Source: Beroe forskalii
Taxonomy: Eukaryota; Ctenophora; Nuda; Beroida; Beroidae
Assembly (NCBI GenBank): GCA_011033025.1
Contig: WFMF01000290.1
Location: forward strand, 161,153-225,152
Direction of reading: 5' to 3'
Length of the DNA stretch: 64,000 nt
The stretch's first letter is position 1. Each line of letters begins with the position of its first letter. Of this stretch, positions 28,801-35,084 are shown one piece after another. The translations under genes and the position numbers were made by a program. The notes beneath the pieces were generated by a model. It was not told the DNA's origin, did not search any database, and saw only the letters and a list, made by a program, of their open reading frames with translations.

Positions 28801-29626
28801 TTTCGTGAAATTGTGGCAATTACTCAATTACTAAAAGTCAAACCAAAATTTAACCCATAAAATGTTTCATCGAACACTTTATCATAGGAGCACAAATGTA
28901 AGGTTACATAAAATTAAGGTGATATCTATTAAGTGCTCGTTAATAATGTGTTAAACCTTATTTACTTGACAACCTTAATTTCATGTAATAAGGTAGTTAA
29001 AAGCGAATATTATTAAAATTAAATTCCCGCGTACGTATGGATAATTATAAAAGCAAATTCACCGGCTAAATTAAAATGGGCACTTATTCATAACAGGTGC
29101 GAAAAAATCTATTGATAATCCTTTAAAGATTAGTTAAGCAGTGTACAGGGCACTTTTCAGTCCTAAATCTGTCAATTAACTCGGTCTTGATCGTAGAACG
29201 AGTTGTAATTTCAAAAGTCTCTCGTGTGTCACTTAGTTTATGACTATACTTATGGGCCCTATTATACAGGAATGGCTTGCAAAGTTGGTAAATTTACAGC
29301 TTCAGTCGGAAAAATTGAAAAACCATAAAATTGCAGGATTCTGGATGCCTATAAATAAGAAGTAGATATGATAACGCGTTACAAAATATGTGAAAACAAC
29401 TGTGTCTAATAAGTAATACAAGATTACAAGTTATAGACTTATAACTTTTTCAATTTGGCCTCACTGTGACTTTACCTAACAAAACTCCCCTCAGAACTCA
29501 TCGGACAGTGGATCGGAGCTCCTCTCCATCGTAAGCACTGTTCCTGGCGTCAGCAACTCCGAACTTAACGACCTGCTCAAGAGACGCAGAGTTCAACCCG
29601 CTCAGAGACAACTCTCCAGGGTGTAA
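480..29626 (+). CDS. Multi-PDZ scaffold protein, 14 exons, 5'-partial
   Basis: Exons inferred from GT-AG sites and matching phases: 480-558, 1688-1804, 5671-5805, 8704-8789, 10723-10969, 12135-12197, 13648-13825, 20445-20564, 20733-20971, 21381-21456, 21610-21804, 22011-22109, 22263-23714, 29495-29626 (TAA). About 1070 codons are visible. They encode three PDZ domains (the first lacking its N-terminal half), Ser/Arg/Gly-rich linkers, a long low-complexity region and a C-terminal S-R-V, a class I PDZ ligand. Proteins of this build (MAGI, MPDZ/PATJ and PAR-3 classes) organise junction and polarity complexes under the membrane. No guanylate-kinase, WW or L27 domain is visible here, so the subfamily is open. 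The phases agree at every junction if one surplus C in exon 3 is discounted. An antisense gene sits in intron 7. Confidence 0.8.
702..835 (+). mobile_element. Fragment of a TA-type MITE (family of 9405-10225)
   Basis: It starts CACTGAGTTTTTTTT after TA, as the intact copy does, and repeats the motif TTAGCCTAGGATTTTCGGAA. There is no opposite terminus, so only one end survives. Confidence 0.5.
836..1150. repeat. Minisatellite, GCCCACTCTAA-type units
   Basis: Imperfect tandem units around GCCCACTCTAAACCCAC, often followed by CCACTGATGCCC. Gly-rich open frames on the minus strand here are only translations of the repeat. Confidence 0.8.
1805..5397. other. Intron 2 of the PDZ gene
   Basis: Unique AT-rich intron. 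Short open frames at 2341-2727, 3298-3675 and 3831-4079 have no splice signals or protein-like composition. Two copies of a 35-base motif (3166 and 5043) contain TGACGTCA and a GTGAGT donor-like site. Confidence 0.6.
5398..5670 (+). repeat. Five 53-55 bp copies of the exon 3 acceptor
   Basis: Copies start at 5398, 5453, 5508, 5563 and 5616; exon 3 at 5671 is the sixth. Each holds the first about 35 exon bases (CTAGAAAGCTCGTACAAG) and then GATCTGATC, TTTTCAG, a complete acceptor. All five lack the extra C found in exon 3. Confidence 0.9.
5671..5805 (+). CDS. Exon 3: Ser-rich linker, with one surplus base
   Basis: The exon follows TTTGTTTTCAG and ends before GTGAGT. In phase 0 from exon 2 it starts ALESS; after the surplus C in the run at 5684-5685 the frame needed by the next exon reads TTLSNGSSERDRSSLDRSQD. 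Without that C the exon is open from end to end (134 bases, two left over, as exon 4 needs). All five tandem copies of this exon start just upstream lack the extra C. Either the assembly has an indel or this allele is frameshifted. The Ser/Arg-rich content suggests a phosphorylated linker. Confidence 0.65.
5806..8204. other. Intron 3, no feature seen
   Basis: AT-rich, no coding signal, repeat array or RNA gene recognised. Confidence 0.55.
8205..8600. repeat. ACTGTATACTGTAC-type palindromic microsatellite
   Basis: Variants of TACTGTATACTGTACACTGT run for almost 400 bases. The unit is close to its own reverse complement (GTATAC, GTACAC), so both strands give Tyr/Thr/Val-rich open frames with no meaning. 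It lies directly upstream of exon 4 and its duplicate. Confidence 0.9.
8608..8703 (+). repeat. Truncated duplicate of the exon 4 acceptor
   Basis: TTTCAG plus 37 exon bases at 8617-8660 recur 81 bases later as the true exon 4 start at 8704. The duplicate is interrupted by CACTATACAC microsatellite sequence. Confidence 0.8.
8704..8789 (+). CDS. Exon 4: short linker exon
   Basis: It lies between AACTTTCAG and GTAGAAAG and is 86 bases long. Exon 3 leaves two bases over and exon 5 needs one; this exon takes one and leaves one, so it bridges them exactly. The frame then reads GLSATGCDTLPRGTLQADVR and ends RIGDQ. Without it, exons 3 and 5 cannot be joined in frame. A second frame, starting WFERYRVRH, is also open but fits neither neighbour. 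A truncated copy of its acceptor and first 37 bases lies 81 bases upstream. Confidence 0.55.
8790..9404. other. Intron 4, no feature seen
   Basis: No coding or repeat signal beyond AT-rich intron sequence. Confidence 0.5.
9405..10225. mobile_element. MITE, 821 bp, 25-bp perfect TIRs, TA target site
   Basis: The left end CACTCAGTTTTTTTTATAAG (9405 on) is the exact reverse complement of the right end, ...AAAAAAACTGAGTG at 10225; 25 bases match without error. TA stands on both sides (9403-9404, 10226-10227), as in Tc1/mariner-type insertions. Subterminal CTAGGCTAAGTTTCTTA repeats. No transposase frame, so non-autonomous. Confidence 0.88.
10228..10722. other. Intron 4, remainder
   Basis: AT-rich, no feature seen before the exon 5 acceptor. 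Confidence 0.5.
10723..12197 (+). CDS. Exons 5-6: Ser/Gly/Arg-rich linker between PDZ A and B
   Basis: Exon 10723-10969 (after TTTCCCCAG, before GTTAGT) encodes a low-complexity stretch with Thr/Ser clusters, then AMSPGAAMSPGGATMSG and a basic KGGKGRASPGRRG segment. Exon 12135-12197 (after CTTTCAG, before GTAACG) encodes RSKSLHSPSTKNSHTSSLSS. Phases (two bases over, then one base taken) match. The RSKSLHSPS and SPGRRG contexts resemble basic-directed or proline-directed phosphosites; that is inference. No folded domain is expected here. Confidence 0.75.
11307..11794. mobile_element. MITE-like element, 488 bp, TA target site
   Basis: The left end CCTTAGGAGGTCTATTAATA and right end TATAAATAGACCTCCTAAGG match over 16 terminal bases, with TA on both sides (11305-11306, 11795-11796). 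Inside, GGGGATTTTT...CATATTTTCAACCTACC occurs twice in the same direction (11340, 11705). No coding signal; the small minus frame 11487-11684 is not protein-like. Confidence 0.75.
12198..13013. other. Intron 6 with a short (GAAT)n run
   Basis: AT-rich intron; GAAT repeated about five times at 12838-12858. No other feature. Confidence 0.55.
13014..13647 (+). repeat. Eight 79-80 bp copies of the exon 7 start
   Basis: Units start at 13014, 13093, 13173, 13253, 13332, 13411, 13490 and 13569; exon 7 at 13648 is the ninth. Each holds CCCCTCAG (acceptor), about 53 exon bases, then CACTCAGTGAATAACCCACT, where CA/GTGAAT could act as a donor. Exon 7 diverges after CACTCAGTA and stays open. Confidence 0.92.
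13648..20564 (+). CDS. Exons 7-8: PDZ domain B
   Basis: Exon 13648-13825 encodes KDFYRESMDSLPHSVQS and then the PDZ start TEFIVLPNNGSGIGIGISGK, with GIGI in the place of the GLGF carboxylate loop, followed by GVIIRNILQGSIADK. Exon 20445-20564 continues in phase 0 with DGRLQIGDHILQVNDIKCSN and the second helix, ending GSTPK; exon 9 supplies the last strand VKLLVQHVSK. The 6.6 kb intron between them splits the domain and contains an antisense gene and a large inverted repeat array. The exon 8 donor (AAG/GTTCCT) is weak. Confidence 0.85.
13826..14500. other. Start of intron 7
   Basis: No exon needed here: exons 7 and 8 join in phase 0 within one PDZ domain. Nothing else seen. Confidence 0.5.
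14520..15957. repeat. Tandem-inverted array of a 290-350 bp unit
   Basis: The unit contains GATGGGACAAATCTGGGACA, TTTCAACGGTTCCAAATGGT, ATCGAATTTTGAGCC and CAATCGGTCTGGAAACGCTT. About three and a half copies run forward (14520-15540), then a copy runs in reverse (15575-15957), with the turn near 15550. All long frames on both strands are repeat translations. Confidence 0.88.
15958..17098. repeat. Intronic sequence with a small 23-bp tandem repeat
   Basis: At 16850-16942, ATGCTTACTGAAGAATAG-type units occur about five times. 16030-16180 is rich in GCGC/CGCG. The minus frame 16255-16620 shows no family similarity I can name. This lies downstream of the antisense gene's stop. Confidence 0.6.
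17099..19807 (-). CDS. Secreted helical protein of about 825 residues, unrecognised
   Basis: Two exons: 19807-17734 and 17502-17099 (stop). The donor reads GTGAGC and the acceptor TTTCAG; phases match (one base over, two taken). ATG at 19807 gives a signal peptide MFHVLSLAIFCCQCWKTGAG; an in-frame TTG two codons earlier is not a likely start. The body is mostly helical, acidic and rich in single Cys, with N-glycosylation sequons. The last 70 residues are Lys-dense (KKRGKK, KKSKKAKKKNK, KRKKKL). I recognise no domain. It lies antisense in an intron of the PDZ gene. The Lys-rich tail could bind heparan, nucleic acid or mineral, or be cut off; all inference. The open frame is long and uninterrupted, so a real gene is likely. 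Confidence 0.8.
19980..20060. repeat. Remnant of the GCAGGCCC-hairpin dispersed repeat
   Basis: GCAGGCCCGTTGGGGCTGCAGCTCACTCGG resembles the heads of the repeats at 39473 and 43902. Only a short piece is recognisable. Confidence 0.45.
20733..21804 (+). CDS. Exons 9-11: linker and PDZ domain C
   Basis: Exon 20733-20971 finishes PDZ B and adds a Pro-rich, GC-rich linker ending FGTVILPAPSWIG. Exon 21381-21456 opens PDZ C with KHFVTLTRLANGFGFSIMDY, where GFGF is the carboxylate-binding loop. Exon 21610-21804 has VLIIRQITPFGAADLEGHLV, then GERIMAVNGEVITDHTIED and the last strand VLQLK. Phases 0/2, 2/0 and 0/0 agree. The GFGF loop and the acidic insert EPNDKSEERGS between the second and third strands fit MAGI- or MPDZ-class domains, but the assignment is inference. 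Confidence 0.88.
22011..23714 (+). CDS. Exons 12-13: low-complexity repeat region
   Basis: Exon 22011-22109 encodes MCRPVESASWRSLLSTK and ends VTPQ. The 1452-base exon 22263-23714 encodes four in-frame repeat families: GVGGSNPSLSS about four times (22480-22670), MTSQHYRDEN about six times (22755-22925), GSGVDGRGSGMDGRG-type units (23140-23235) and RSPQPPAGV about five times (23495-23620). The last is a proline-rich SH3/WW-ligand type. The exon ends NPKTS before GTGAGT. It is likely disordered, and tandem DNA repeats make its length prone to vary. Confidence 0.85.
23715..24000. other. Start of the last intron
   Basis: No feature before the minisatellite. Confidence 0.5.
24001..26525. repeat. 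20-bp minisatellite, more than 100 units
   Basis: Units of the form ATCCTTGACACCACTCCACA vary at ACA(C/T)CA and in the CTCC/CTTT ends; at about 20 bases each, 2.5 kb holds some 120 units. Minus-strand frames (WCQGLKSDVKDC and similar) are translations of the repeat. It fills the first half of the last intron of the PDZ gene. Confidence 0.95.
26808..27010 (-). repeat. LTR-like direct repeat, uninterrupted copy
   Basis: About 200 bases, with GATGGTAAATCACAGCACTA, AACGCCTCGCTTCGCCTCAC and TAAATTCCTAATGGACTCCA, also occur in the same orientation at 28275-29036. This copy has the empty target site (ATATTTAGTTG) of the transposon in the other. Read on the minus strand it would be the 3' LTR of a small retroelement-like unit. 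Confidence 0.65.
27297..28190 (-). pseudogene. Decayed retroelement-type envelope-like frames
   Basis: Two minus-strand open frames, 28259-27822 and 27728-27297, are separated by about 90 bases whose reading also looks coding, but in a third frame, so frameshifts break one former gene. The upstream part has a helical segment. The downstream part has an aromatic hydrophobic motif, several paired Cys and N-glycosylation sequons (N-Y-T, N-K-T, N-Q-S). The layout recalls envelope glycoproteins of invertebrate errantivirus-type elements; family assignment is inference. No gag or pol frame is present. The unit lies between two LTR-like repeats. Confidence 0.4.
28195..28257 (+). other. tRNA-like 3' end and D-arm motif (possible primer-binding site)
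   Basis: 28195-28211 is a perfect T-arm, GTAGG TTCGAAT CCTAC, followed by AGTTCGC, A and CCA (28212-28222). Six bases on, GCGAATT (28229-28235) can pair with AGTTCGC, and GCCGAGTGGTTTTAGGC looks like a tRNA-Ser/Leu D-arm. The order is 3' part before 5' part. On the minus strand TGGTGCGAACTGTAGGATTC is the expected form of a retroelement primer-binding site beside an LTR. Confidence 0.5.
28275..29036 (-). repeat. LTR-like direct repeat, split by a MITE
   Basis: Same sequence as 26808-27010 but interrupted at 28453-28993. After removing the insert it matches through AAAAGCGAATATT and TTAAATTCCCGC. Read on the minus strand it would be the 5' LTR, directly before the tRNA-complementary site. Confidence 0.65.
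28453..28993. mobile_element. MITE, 541 bp, 22-bp perfect TIRs, TA duplication
   Basis: The left end CCTTATTACATGAAATTAAG is the reverse complement of the right end CTTAATTTCATGTAATAAGG. TA flanks both sides (28451-28452, 28994-28995). The related repeat at 26970-26985 shows the site before insertion with a single TA. No transposase; the minus frame 28561-28827 is not recognised. Confidence 0.92.
29495..29626 (+). CDS. Exon 14: C-terminus with class I PDZ ligand
   Basis: The exon follows CCCCTCAG, is in phase 0 from exon 13, and encodes NSSDSGSELLSIVSTVPGVS, then a basic KRRRVQPAQRQLSRV and TAA. The last residues S-R-V fit the class I PDZ ligand S/T-x-V, so the scaffold could bind its own PDZ domains or those of a partner. 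Three 76-base copies of the last coding bases, stop codon included, follow directly. Confidence 0.8.
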   Translation, partial: NSSDSGSELLSIVSTVPGVSNSELNDLLKRRRVQPAQRQLSRV

Positions 29627-29905
29627 GACAACAGTAACTCCGAACTCAATGCTCAAGAGACGCAGAGTTCAACCCGCTCAGAGACAACTCTCCAGGGTGT
29701 AAGACAACAGTAACTCCGAACTCAATGCTCAAGAGACGCAGAGTTCACCCTGCTCAAAGACAACTCTCCAGGGTATGAGACAACAGTAACTCCGAACTCA
29801 ATGCAGAAGAGACGCAGAGTTCAACCCGCTCAGAGACAACTCTCCAGGGTGTAAGACAACAGTAACTCCGAAATCAATGCTGAAGAGATGCAGAGTTCAC
29901 CCTGC
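29627..29905 (+). repeat. 76-bp copies of the last exon's end and stop
   Basis: CTCAAGAGACGCAGAGTTCA...CTCCAGGGTGTAAGACAACAG recurs with a period of 76 bases (stop-equivalent positions 29621, 29697, 29773, 29849). The copies follow the true stop and so would lie in the 3' UTR. Confidence 0.88.
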
Positions 29906-30800
29906 TCAGAAACCAATTCATCAATAGCCATCGATTTAGAATAGTTTGTTATTTGGATTAAAGGCACTTACTGTGTTAGACCAATTGTGGACTAAAGTAA
30001 GTCGTAGTACAGAGCCAGTTAAAAATTTGTACATATAAATAACATAATCACAATTGTTAACATTAAGTGGAATAAAATTTGGAATTTATCGAACTCAACT
30101 TGGAAGAATGTTTATGTAAATTCTTTTGTATGCTGAATTAAAATGCAATACTTTTGAGTCCTTGGGTGATGATTTAAAGTTGATTTATTTGATTCTTAAG
30201 ATTTACCAATTTGTATCATAAACTGTAAGATAATCTTGATTTACTAGTTTTTATAGATATTACTATTAGTATTACTATTGCAAATCCTAGTGTTAATTCT
30301 TTTAGATTTTATTAAAAGAGATAGAATTTCCTTGAAGACTCTAAATATCGTTTTCACGACTCGCGGATAAATATGTCTCTTATAGACGTACAATGTACAT
30401 GACGAGGATTGTATTGATTTAAGTCTTGCAATCATTGCATGAATTTTTGAATGAATATTGAATTTGTTTAGTACAGAATACGCCATGTCGCCGCGTGTCT
30501 CAGTGTGAACATCAATATCAGAGAGTCGGGACCGGCGTAGTATATTTATGCAAATTTAACTTTTTACGTATAACTAAGAAGGTTAAATCACTATCAGAAC
30601 TCAGAACTCATCAATAATTGATAATTTAGAAATTCAGAAATGAAATTCAAGTAATGCATGCGAGATCCAGATCTTACTTATGATAATCAATATAAATGTG
30701 TAGTGACCATACGCATTTTGTGGTGTTGATATTGTTTGTATTATGATTTTTCTCACATTCAAATTTCAACTCTGTGTATTCCTCAATTCTGGTCCTTACA
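29906..30800. other. 3' flank of the PDZ gene, no gene seen
   Basis: AT-rich; AATAAAATTTGG at 30071 and similar could serve as poly(A) signals. No other feature. Confidence 0.45.
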
Positions 30801-30807
30801 GGGGGGG

Positions 30808-30910
30808 GTGTCGAACTCATATGTGCGCGGCTTTTCCATGCGCAGCGTAATTGTGCGCGGCTCACGATTACGCCGCGCATGGAAAAGCCGCGCACATATG
30901 AGTTCGACAC
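30808..30910. repeat. Inverted repeat, 36-bp perfect arms
   Basis: Arms 30808-30843 and 30875-30910 (GTGTCGAACTCATATGTGCG and its complement) around a 31-base spacer that itself contains TGTGCGCGGC. A related GTCGAACTCC piece lies at 41022-41050. Confidence 0.9.
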
Positions 30911-30989
30911 GCCCCCGTTATCCTTTTTTGCTAAGTATTTAGCTTTAAGCATAAAACCAATAAACCAATTTACTTTTTGGACTGCACCT

Positions 30990-32180
30990 ACAGGCTTTTG
31001 GGCTGCACATGCACTGTACAGGCTTTTCTCATGTATACACTTTCAGGCTTTTCGGGCTGCATGTTCAGGCTTTTTAGGCTGCATGTGCATACTTTTCAGG
31101 CTGCATATGTAGGCTTTTGAGCTGCACATGCAGATATTGAGGCTGTACGTGCAGGCTTTTCATGCTGCACGTAGAGGCTATCAGGGCTTTTTGGATAAAA
31201 CATGCTGGCTTTTTGGGCTTCAAATGCAAGATTTTTGGCTACACATTGATTTTTGGGCTACACATATCCAGGCTTTTAGAGCAGCTGTACGTGCAAGCGT
31301 TTTAGACTGCACTTGCAGGCTTTTTGGGCTACACATGCTGGCATTTTTGGCTACACATGCGGGCTTTTTGGATTGCACGTGCGGGCTTTTAGGACTGCAC
31401 GTGCAGGTTTTTTGGACTGCACGTGCAGGCTTTAGGGACTGAACGTGAAAGTTTTTTTGGACTGCACCTGCAGCCCCTTCGGGCTTTACATGTAAGCTTT
31501 TTGCGCTGCGCGTGTAGGCTTTTAGGGCTGCACGTGCAAGCTTTTTGGACTGCACGTGCAAGCTTTTTGGGCTGCAAGTGCAAGCTATTTGGGCTGCACG
31601 TGCAAGATTTTTGGGCTGCACGTGCAAGATTTTTGGGCTGCACAGGCAGGTTTTTTGGACTCCACCTATATGCCTGTTGGACTGCATGTGCATACTTTTA
31701 GGACCGAACGTGCAAGCTTTCTGGACTGCACCTGCAGGCTTTTTGGGCTATACATGTAAGCTTTTTGCGCTGCACGTGGAGGCTTTTAGGGCTGCACGTA
31801 CGGACTTTTTGGGCTGCACGTGCAGGATTTTTGGGCTGCACGTGCATGGTTTTTCGGCTACACGTGCAGGATTTTTGGGCTGCACGTGCGGGATTTTTGT
31901 ACTGTACGTGCGGGCTTTTTAGACTGCAAGTGCGGGCTTTTTTCAACTGCACGTGCACACTTTTAGGTCTGCACGTGCTGACTTTTTGGGCTACACTGCG
32001 AGGCTTTTAGTCTGCACGTGCAAGGTTTTTGGGATGCACGTGGAGCCTTTTAGGGCTGCACGTGCAGGCTTTTTAGGATACACGTGGAGCCTTTTAGGGC
32101 TGCACGCGCAGGCTTTTTAGGATGCACGTGGATTCTTTTTGGGCTGCACGCGCAGGCTTTTTGCAATGCACGTGTTTGAT
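30990..32180. repeat. Minisatellite of 23-28 bp units carrying CACGTG
   Basis: Units read GGCTTTTTGGGCTGCACGTG with variants; most contain the palindrome GCACGTGC. About 40 units. Long Cys/Leu/Gly frames on both strands are translations of the unit. Confidence 0.93.
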
Positions 32181-32248
32181 GGATTTCTCCCATCCCTGCG
32201 CGCAACACTCGGAGGTTTGGAGGGTCGTGTTGCTTGGAAAACGTTGAG

Positions 32249-32727
32249 TGCGCGGCGGAGGGTAAGGTAACATCCTACAATGCTCGTGTAGGCTCATTGG
32301 GCTGCATGTGCAACCTTTATGGGTTGCACGTGTAGGCTTTTTCGGCTGCACTTGCAGTTGCAGGCTTTTTTGTCGGCTGTTGAGTCAACAGCCGACAAAA
32401 AAGCCTGCAACTGCAAGTGCAGCCGAAAAAGCCTACACGTGCAACCCATAAAGGTTGCACATGCAGCCCAATGAGCCTACACGTTGTCAGGCGTCGCCTG
32501 ACCCCCTCGCGCGCGCGAAGCGCGCGCGCCACGACTCGCAGAGTCGTGGCCCATTATTTAAAATTTATTTTAAATAAATTTTAAATTTTAAATAATGGGT
32601 CTGACAACGTCAGACAACCTACACGAGCATTGTAGGATGTTACCTTACCCTCCGCCGCGCACTCCGTGCGCGAAGCCAGCGCGGCGCTGAGAGTCTGTCA
32701 ACAGTTGACAGACTCTCAGCGCCGCGC
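32249..32727. repeat. Nest of palindromes
   Basis: An outer pair (32249-32292 with 32618-32662, GTGCGCGGCGGAGGGTAAGG) encloses a 200-base near-perfect palindrome centred at 32384, GTCAGGCG/CGCCTGAC, CGCGCGCGAAGCGCGCGCG, CCACGACTC/GAGTCGTGG and an AT palindrome (32551-32600). Just outside is AGCGCGGCGCTGAGAGTCTG with its complement (32677-32727). Confidence 0.9.
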
Positions 32728-32836
32728 TGGCTTCGCGCGCCCAACGTTCCACATTTGGACGGTCACATTTGCGGCATCCAGTCAGAAGAAATAGCATGGG
32801 CGGGGCAACTTTTGTCCATAGGTTTTTCAGTGTCCC

Positions 32837-32905
32837 ATATAAACGGGAGCCTTCATTATCTATGACAATGACGTCACTCAGAAAAATATAATTAAGCGCA
32901 CCTAG
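32837..32905. repeat. Dispersed module with TGACGTCACTCAG
   Basis: CATATAAACGGGAGCCTTCA...AATGACGTCACTCAGAAAAA...TTAAGCGCACCTAGC also occurs at about 37118-37190 and, in part, at 37440-37510 and 37080-37115. Confidence 0.8.
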
Positions 32906-32929
32906 CTATGGTGTCCGAGAGTGGACACA

Positions 32930-33195
32930 AAAAAAATAAGTCGAAAAAAATAAGTTGAAAAAAATAAATCGAAAAAAATAAGTCGAAAAAAATAACTTGA
33001 AAAAATAATTAATCGAAAAAAATAACTTGAAAAAAATAACTCGAAAAAAATAACTCGAAAAAAATAACTCGAAAAAAATAACTCGAAAAAAATAAGTTGA
33101 AAAAAATGAATCAAAAAAAATAACTTGAAAAAAATAACTCGAAAAAAATTAATCGAAAAAAATAAATCGAAAAAAATAACTCTAAAAAAATAAAT
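32930..33195. repeat. GAAAAAAATAACTC array
   Basis: About 20 units of 12-14 bases, TCGAAAAAAATAAG and variants. The reverse complement forms a second array at 34255-34715 and a short one at 36860-36930. Confidence 0.93.
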
Positions 33196-33239
33196 TCTCA
33201 GTTCACAGTTCAATATAGGAGACTCGCTTGCTAAACACA

Positions 33240-34230
33240 TATATCCTTTTAGGATGTTACCCTACCCTCGCGCGCAGTGTTGATCCCCTAAGTCTAACCA
33301 GGGGTTCCCCTGCCGCGCCGCACACTCCGTGCGCGTAACCAGGGTCCTGGTTAGGGCAACGCGCGGTGCAACGTTCCACATTTGGACGCGGTCACTATGC
33401 GCTGCGCTCTCGCCATCCAGTCAGAAGAAATAAACGTCCAACGACCCAACGTCCGTCGACATAAATCCCTGCTCGCATTGCACGGCGCGCTTCCCCATAG
33501 GAAAGCGCTTCTTTTACATTGGTACCAATGGTGATTGCCGAAATGGAACCAATGGTGCACGTCTTATCTCCATTGGTACCATTGGCGATCACCATTGGTA
33601 CCATTGGCGATGGCCATTGGATGCCAATGGTACCATTTAAACTGAGGTGTCGCCACCTCTGAGATCGGTGTCTGAAATTTCCACAAAACCACAATTTGTA
33701 CGCGTGTGATACTGATTTAATAGTATATTCACCTACGTACATGGCGCCGCGCGATCGGAAATTTCAGAAGAATTCTCGTTTCTCAAGGTGGCGACACCTG
33801 CCAAATGGAGCCAATGGCGCCATTAAGAAGCGATACTAAAGTCAAGATCACCATTAGAGGGTAGAAGCACCAATGGCAACGATGGTGCCATTGGCGACCG
33901 TGACAATGATGCCATTGGTGCCAATGGCACCAATGTTGCCCTAACCAGGACCCTGGTTACGCGCACGGAGTGCGCGGCGCGGCGCGACGCCCCTGGTTAG
34001 GGGAAGCACCAATGGAGATAGGGTGCACCATTGGTGCCATTTCAGCAATCACCATTGTCGACGGACGTTGCCCGTCTATTTCCTCTGACAGGAGGACGTC
34101 CAAATGTGGAACGTTGCGCCGCGCGTGCGAGGGTAGGGTAACATCCTACGATCACCATTGGTACCAATGGAGATCCATTGGTGCCATTTAGTGGCACCAA
34201 TGGCGCCATTGGTGATATGTGCTACTCTGT
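33240..34230. repeat. Composite inverted region with CCATTGGTACCAATGG units
   Basis: Modules at 33245-33420 (GGATGTTACCCTACCCTCGC, CCAGGGTCCTGGTTAGGGCA, AACGTTCCACATTTGGACG) recur in reverse at 33930-34150, in partly changed order. Between them many CCATTGGYRCCAATGG palindromes stand close together. Confidence 0.85.
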
Positions 34231-34254
34231 ATGACACTTTTGCCTTTATTTTTT

Positions 34255-34715
34255 CCGATTTATTTTATTTGAGTTATTTTTTAGAGTTATTTTTTCGACT
34301 TATTTTTTCGATTTATTTTTTTCGATTTATTTTTTCGACTAATTTTTTTCAACTTATTTTTTTCGACTTATTTTTTTCGACTTATTTTTTTCGACTTATT
34401 TTTTTCGATTTATTTTCTTCGATTTATTTTTTTCGATTTATTTTTTTTCAAGTTATTTTTTTCGATTTATTTTTTTCAACTTATTTTTTTCGAGTTATTT
34501 TTTTCGAGTTATTTTTTTCGACTTATTTTTTTCGAGTTATTTTTTTCAAGTTATTTTTTTCGATTTATTTTTTTCGACTTATTTTTTCGACTTATTTTTT
34601 TCGAGTTATTTTTTTCGAATTATTTTTTTCGACTTATTTTTTTCGAGTTATTTTTTTCGAGTTATTTTTTTCGACTGATTTTTTTCAACTTGTTTTTTCG
34701 ACTAGTTTTTTTCTC
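34255..34715. repeat. TTATTTTTTTCGA array
   Basis: About 35 units of 12-14 bases, reverse complement of the array at 32930-33195. The long Phe-rich frame here is a translation of the repeat. Confidence 0.93.
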
Positions 34716-34950
34716 GATAATAATGGGTCGGGCAATGTCAGAACAAGGAAAACGAAAAATTTAAGGAAAACGAAAAATTTTATTTTACTCAAACACATTA
34801 CAGAAATTTATATAAATATATCATGAATTTCCTTCTTCATATCAAAAATATAGTTGGTTAACTATTCAATAGGTACTTGATTTCTTGATTGCATATCATG
34901 TTACTTATGTGAAAATTAATTTATAAATTCAATATCACCTTTAGATAGTT
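34716..34950. other. AT-rich spacer
   Basis: No feature seen. Confidence 0.4.
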
Positions 34951-34958
34951 TGACATTT

Positions 34959-35076
34959 GGCAGATGTTGACTTTGCAATCGGCGCCGATCAGCTGATCAG
35001 CAAATTCGATCAGCGCCGATCGGCGGTGGATTACGATCAGCGCTGATCGGCGCCGATTGCAAAGTCAACATCTGCC
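34959..35076. mobile_element. 118-bp hAT-like MITE with 8-bp target duplication
   Basis: Perfect 35-base TIRs, GGCAGATGTTGACTTTGCAA and complement, around a short spacer with more GATCAGCGCCGATC palindromes. TGACATTT stands directly on both sides (34951-34958, 35077-35084), the 8-bp duplication typical of hAT insertion. Confidence 0.88.
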
Positions 35077-35084
35077 TGACATTT

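Noticed and set aside
31128-32010. Cys-rich frames on both strands, toxin- or EGF-like at first sight
   Set aside because: Translations of the CACGTG minisatellite; no splice or start context.
34158-34826. 222-residue Phe-rich frame that looks membrane-like
   Set aside because: Translation of the TTATTTTTTTCGA array.
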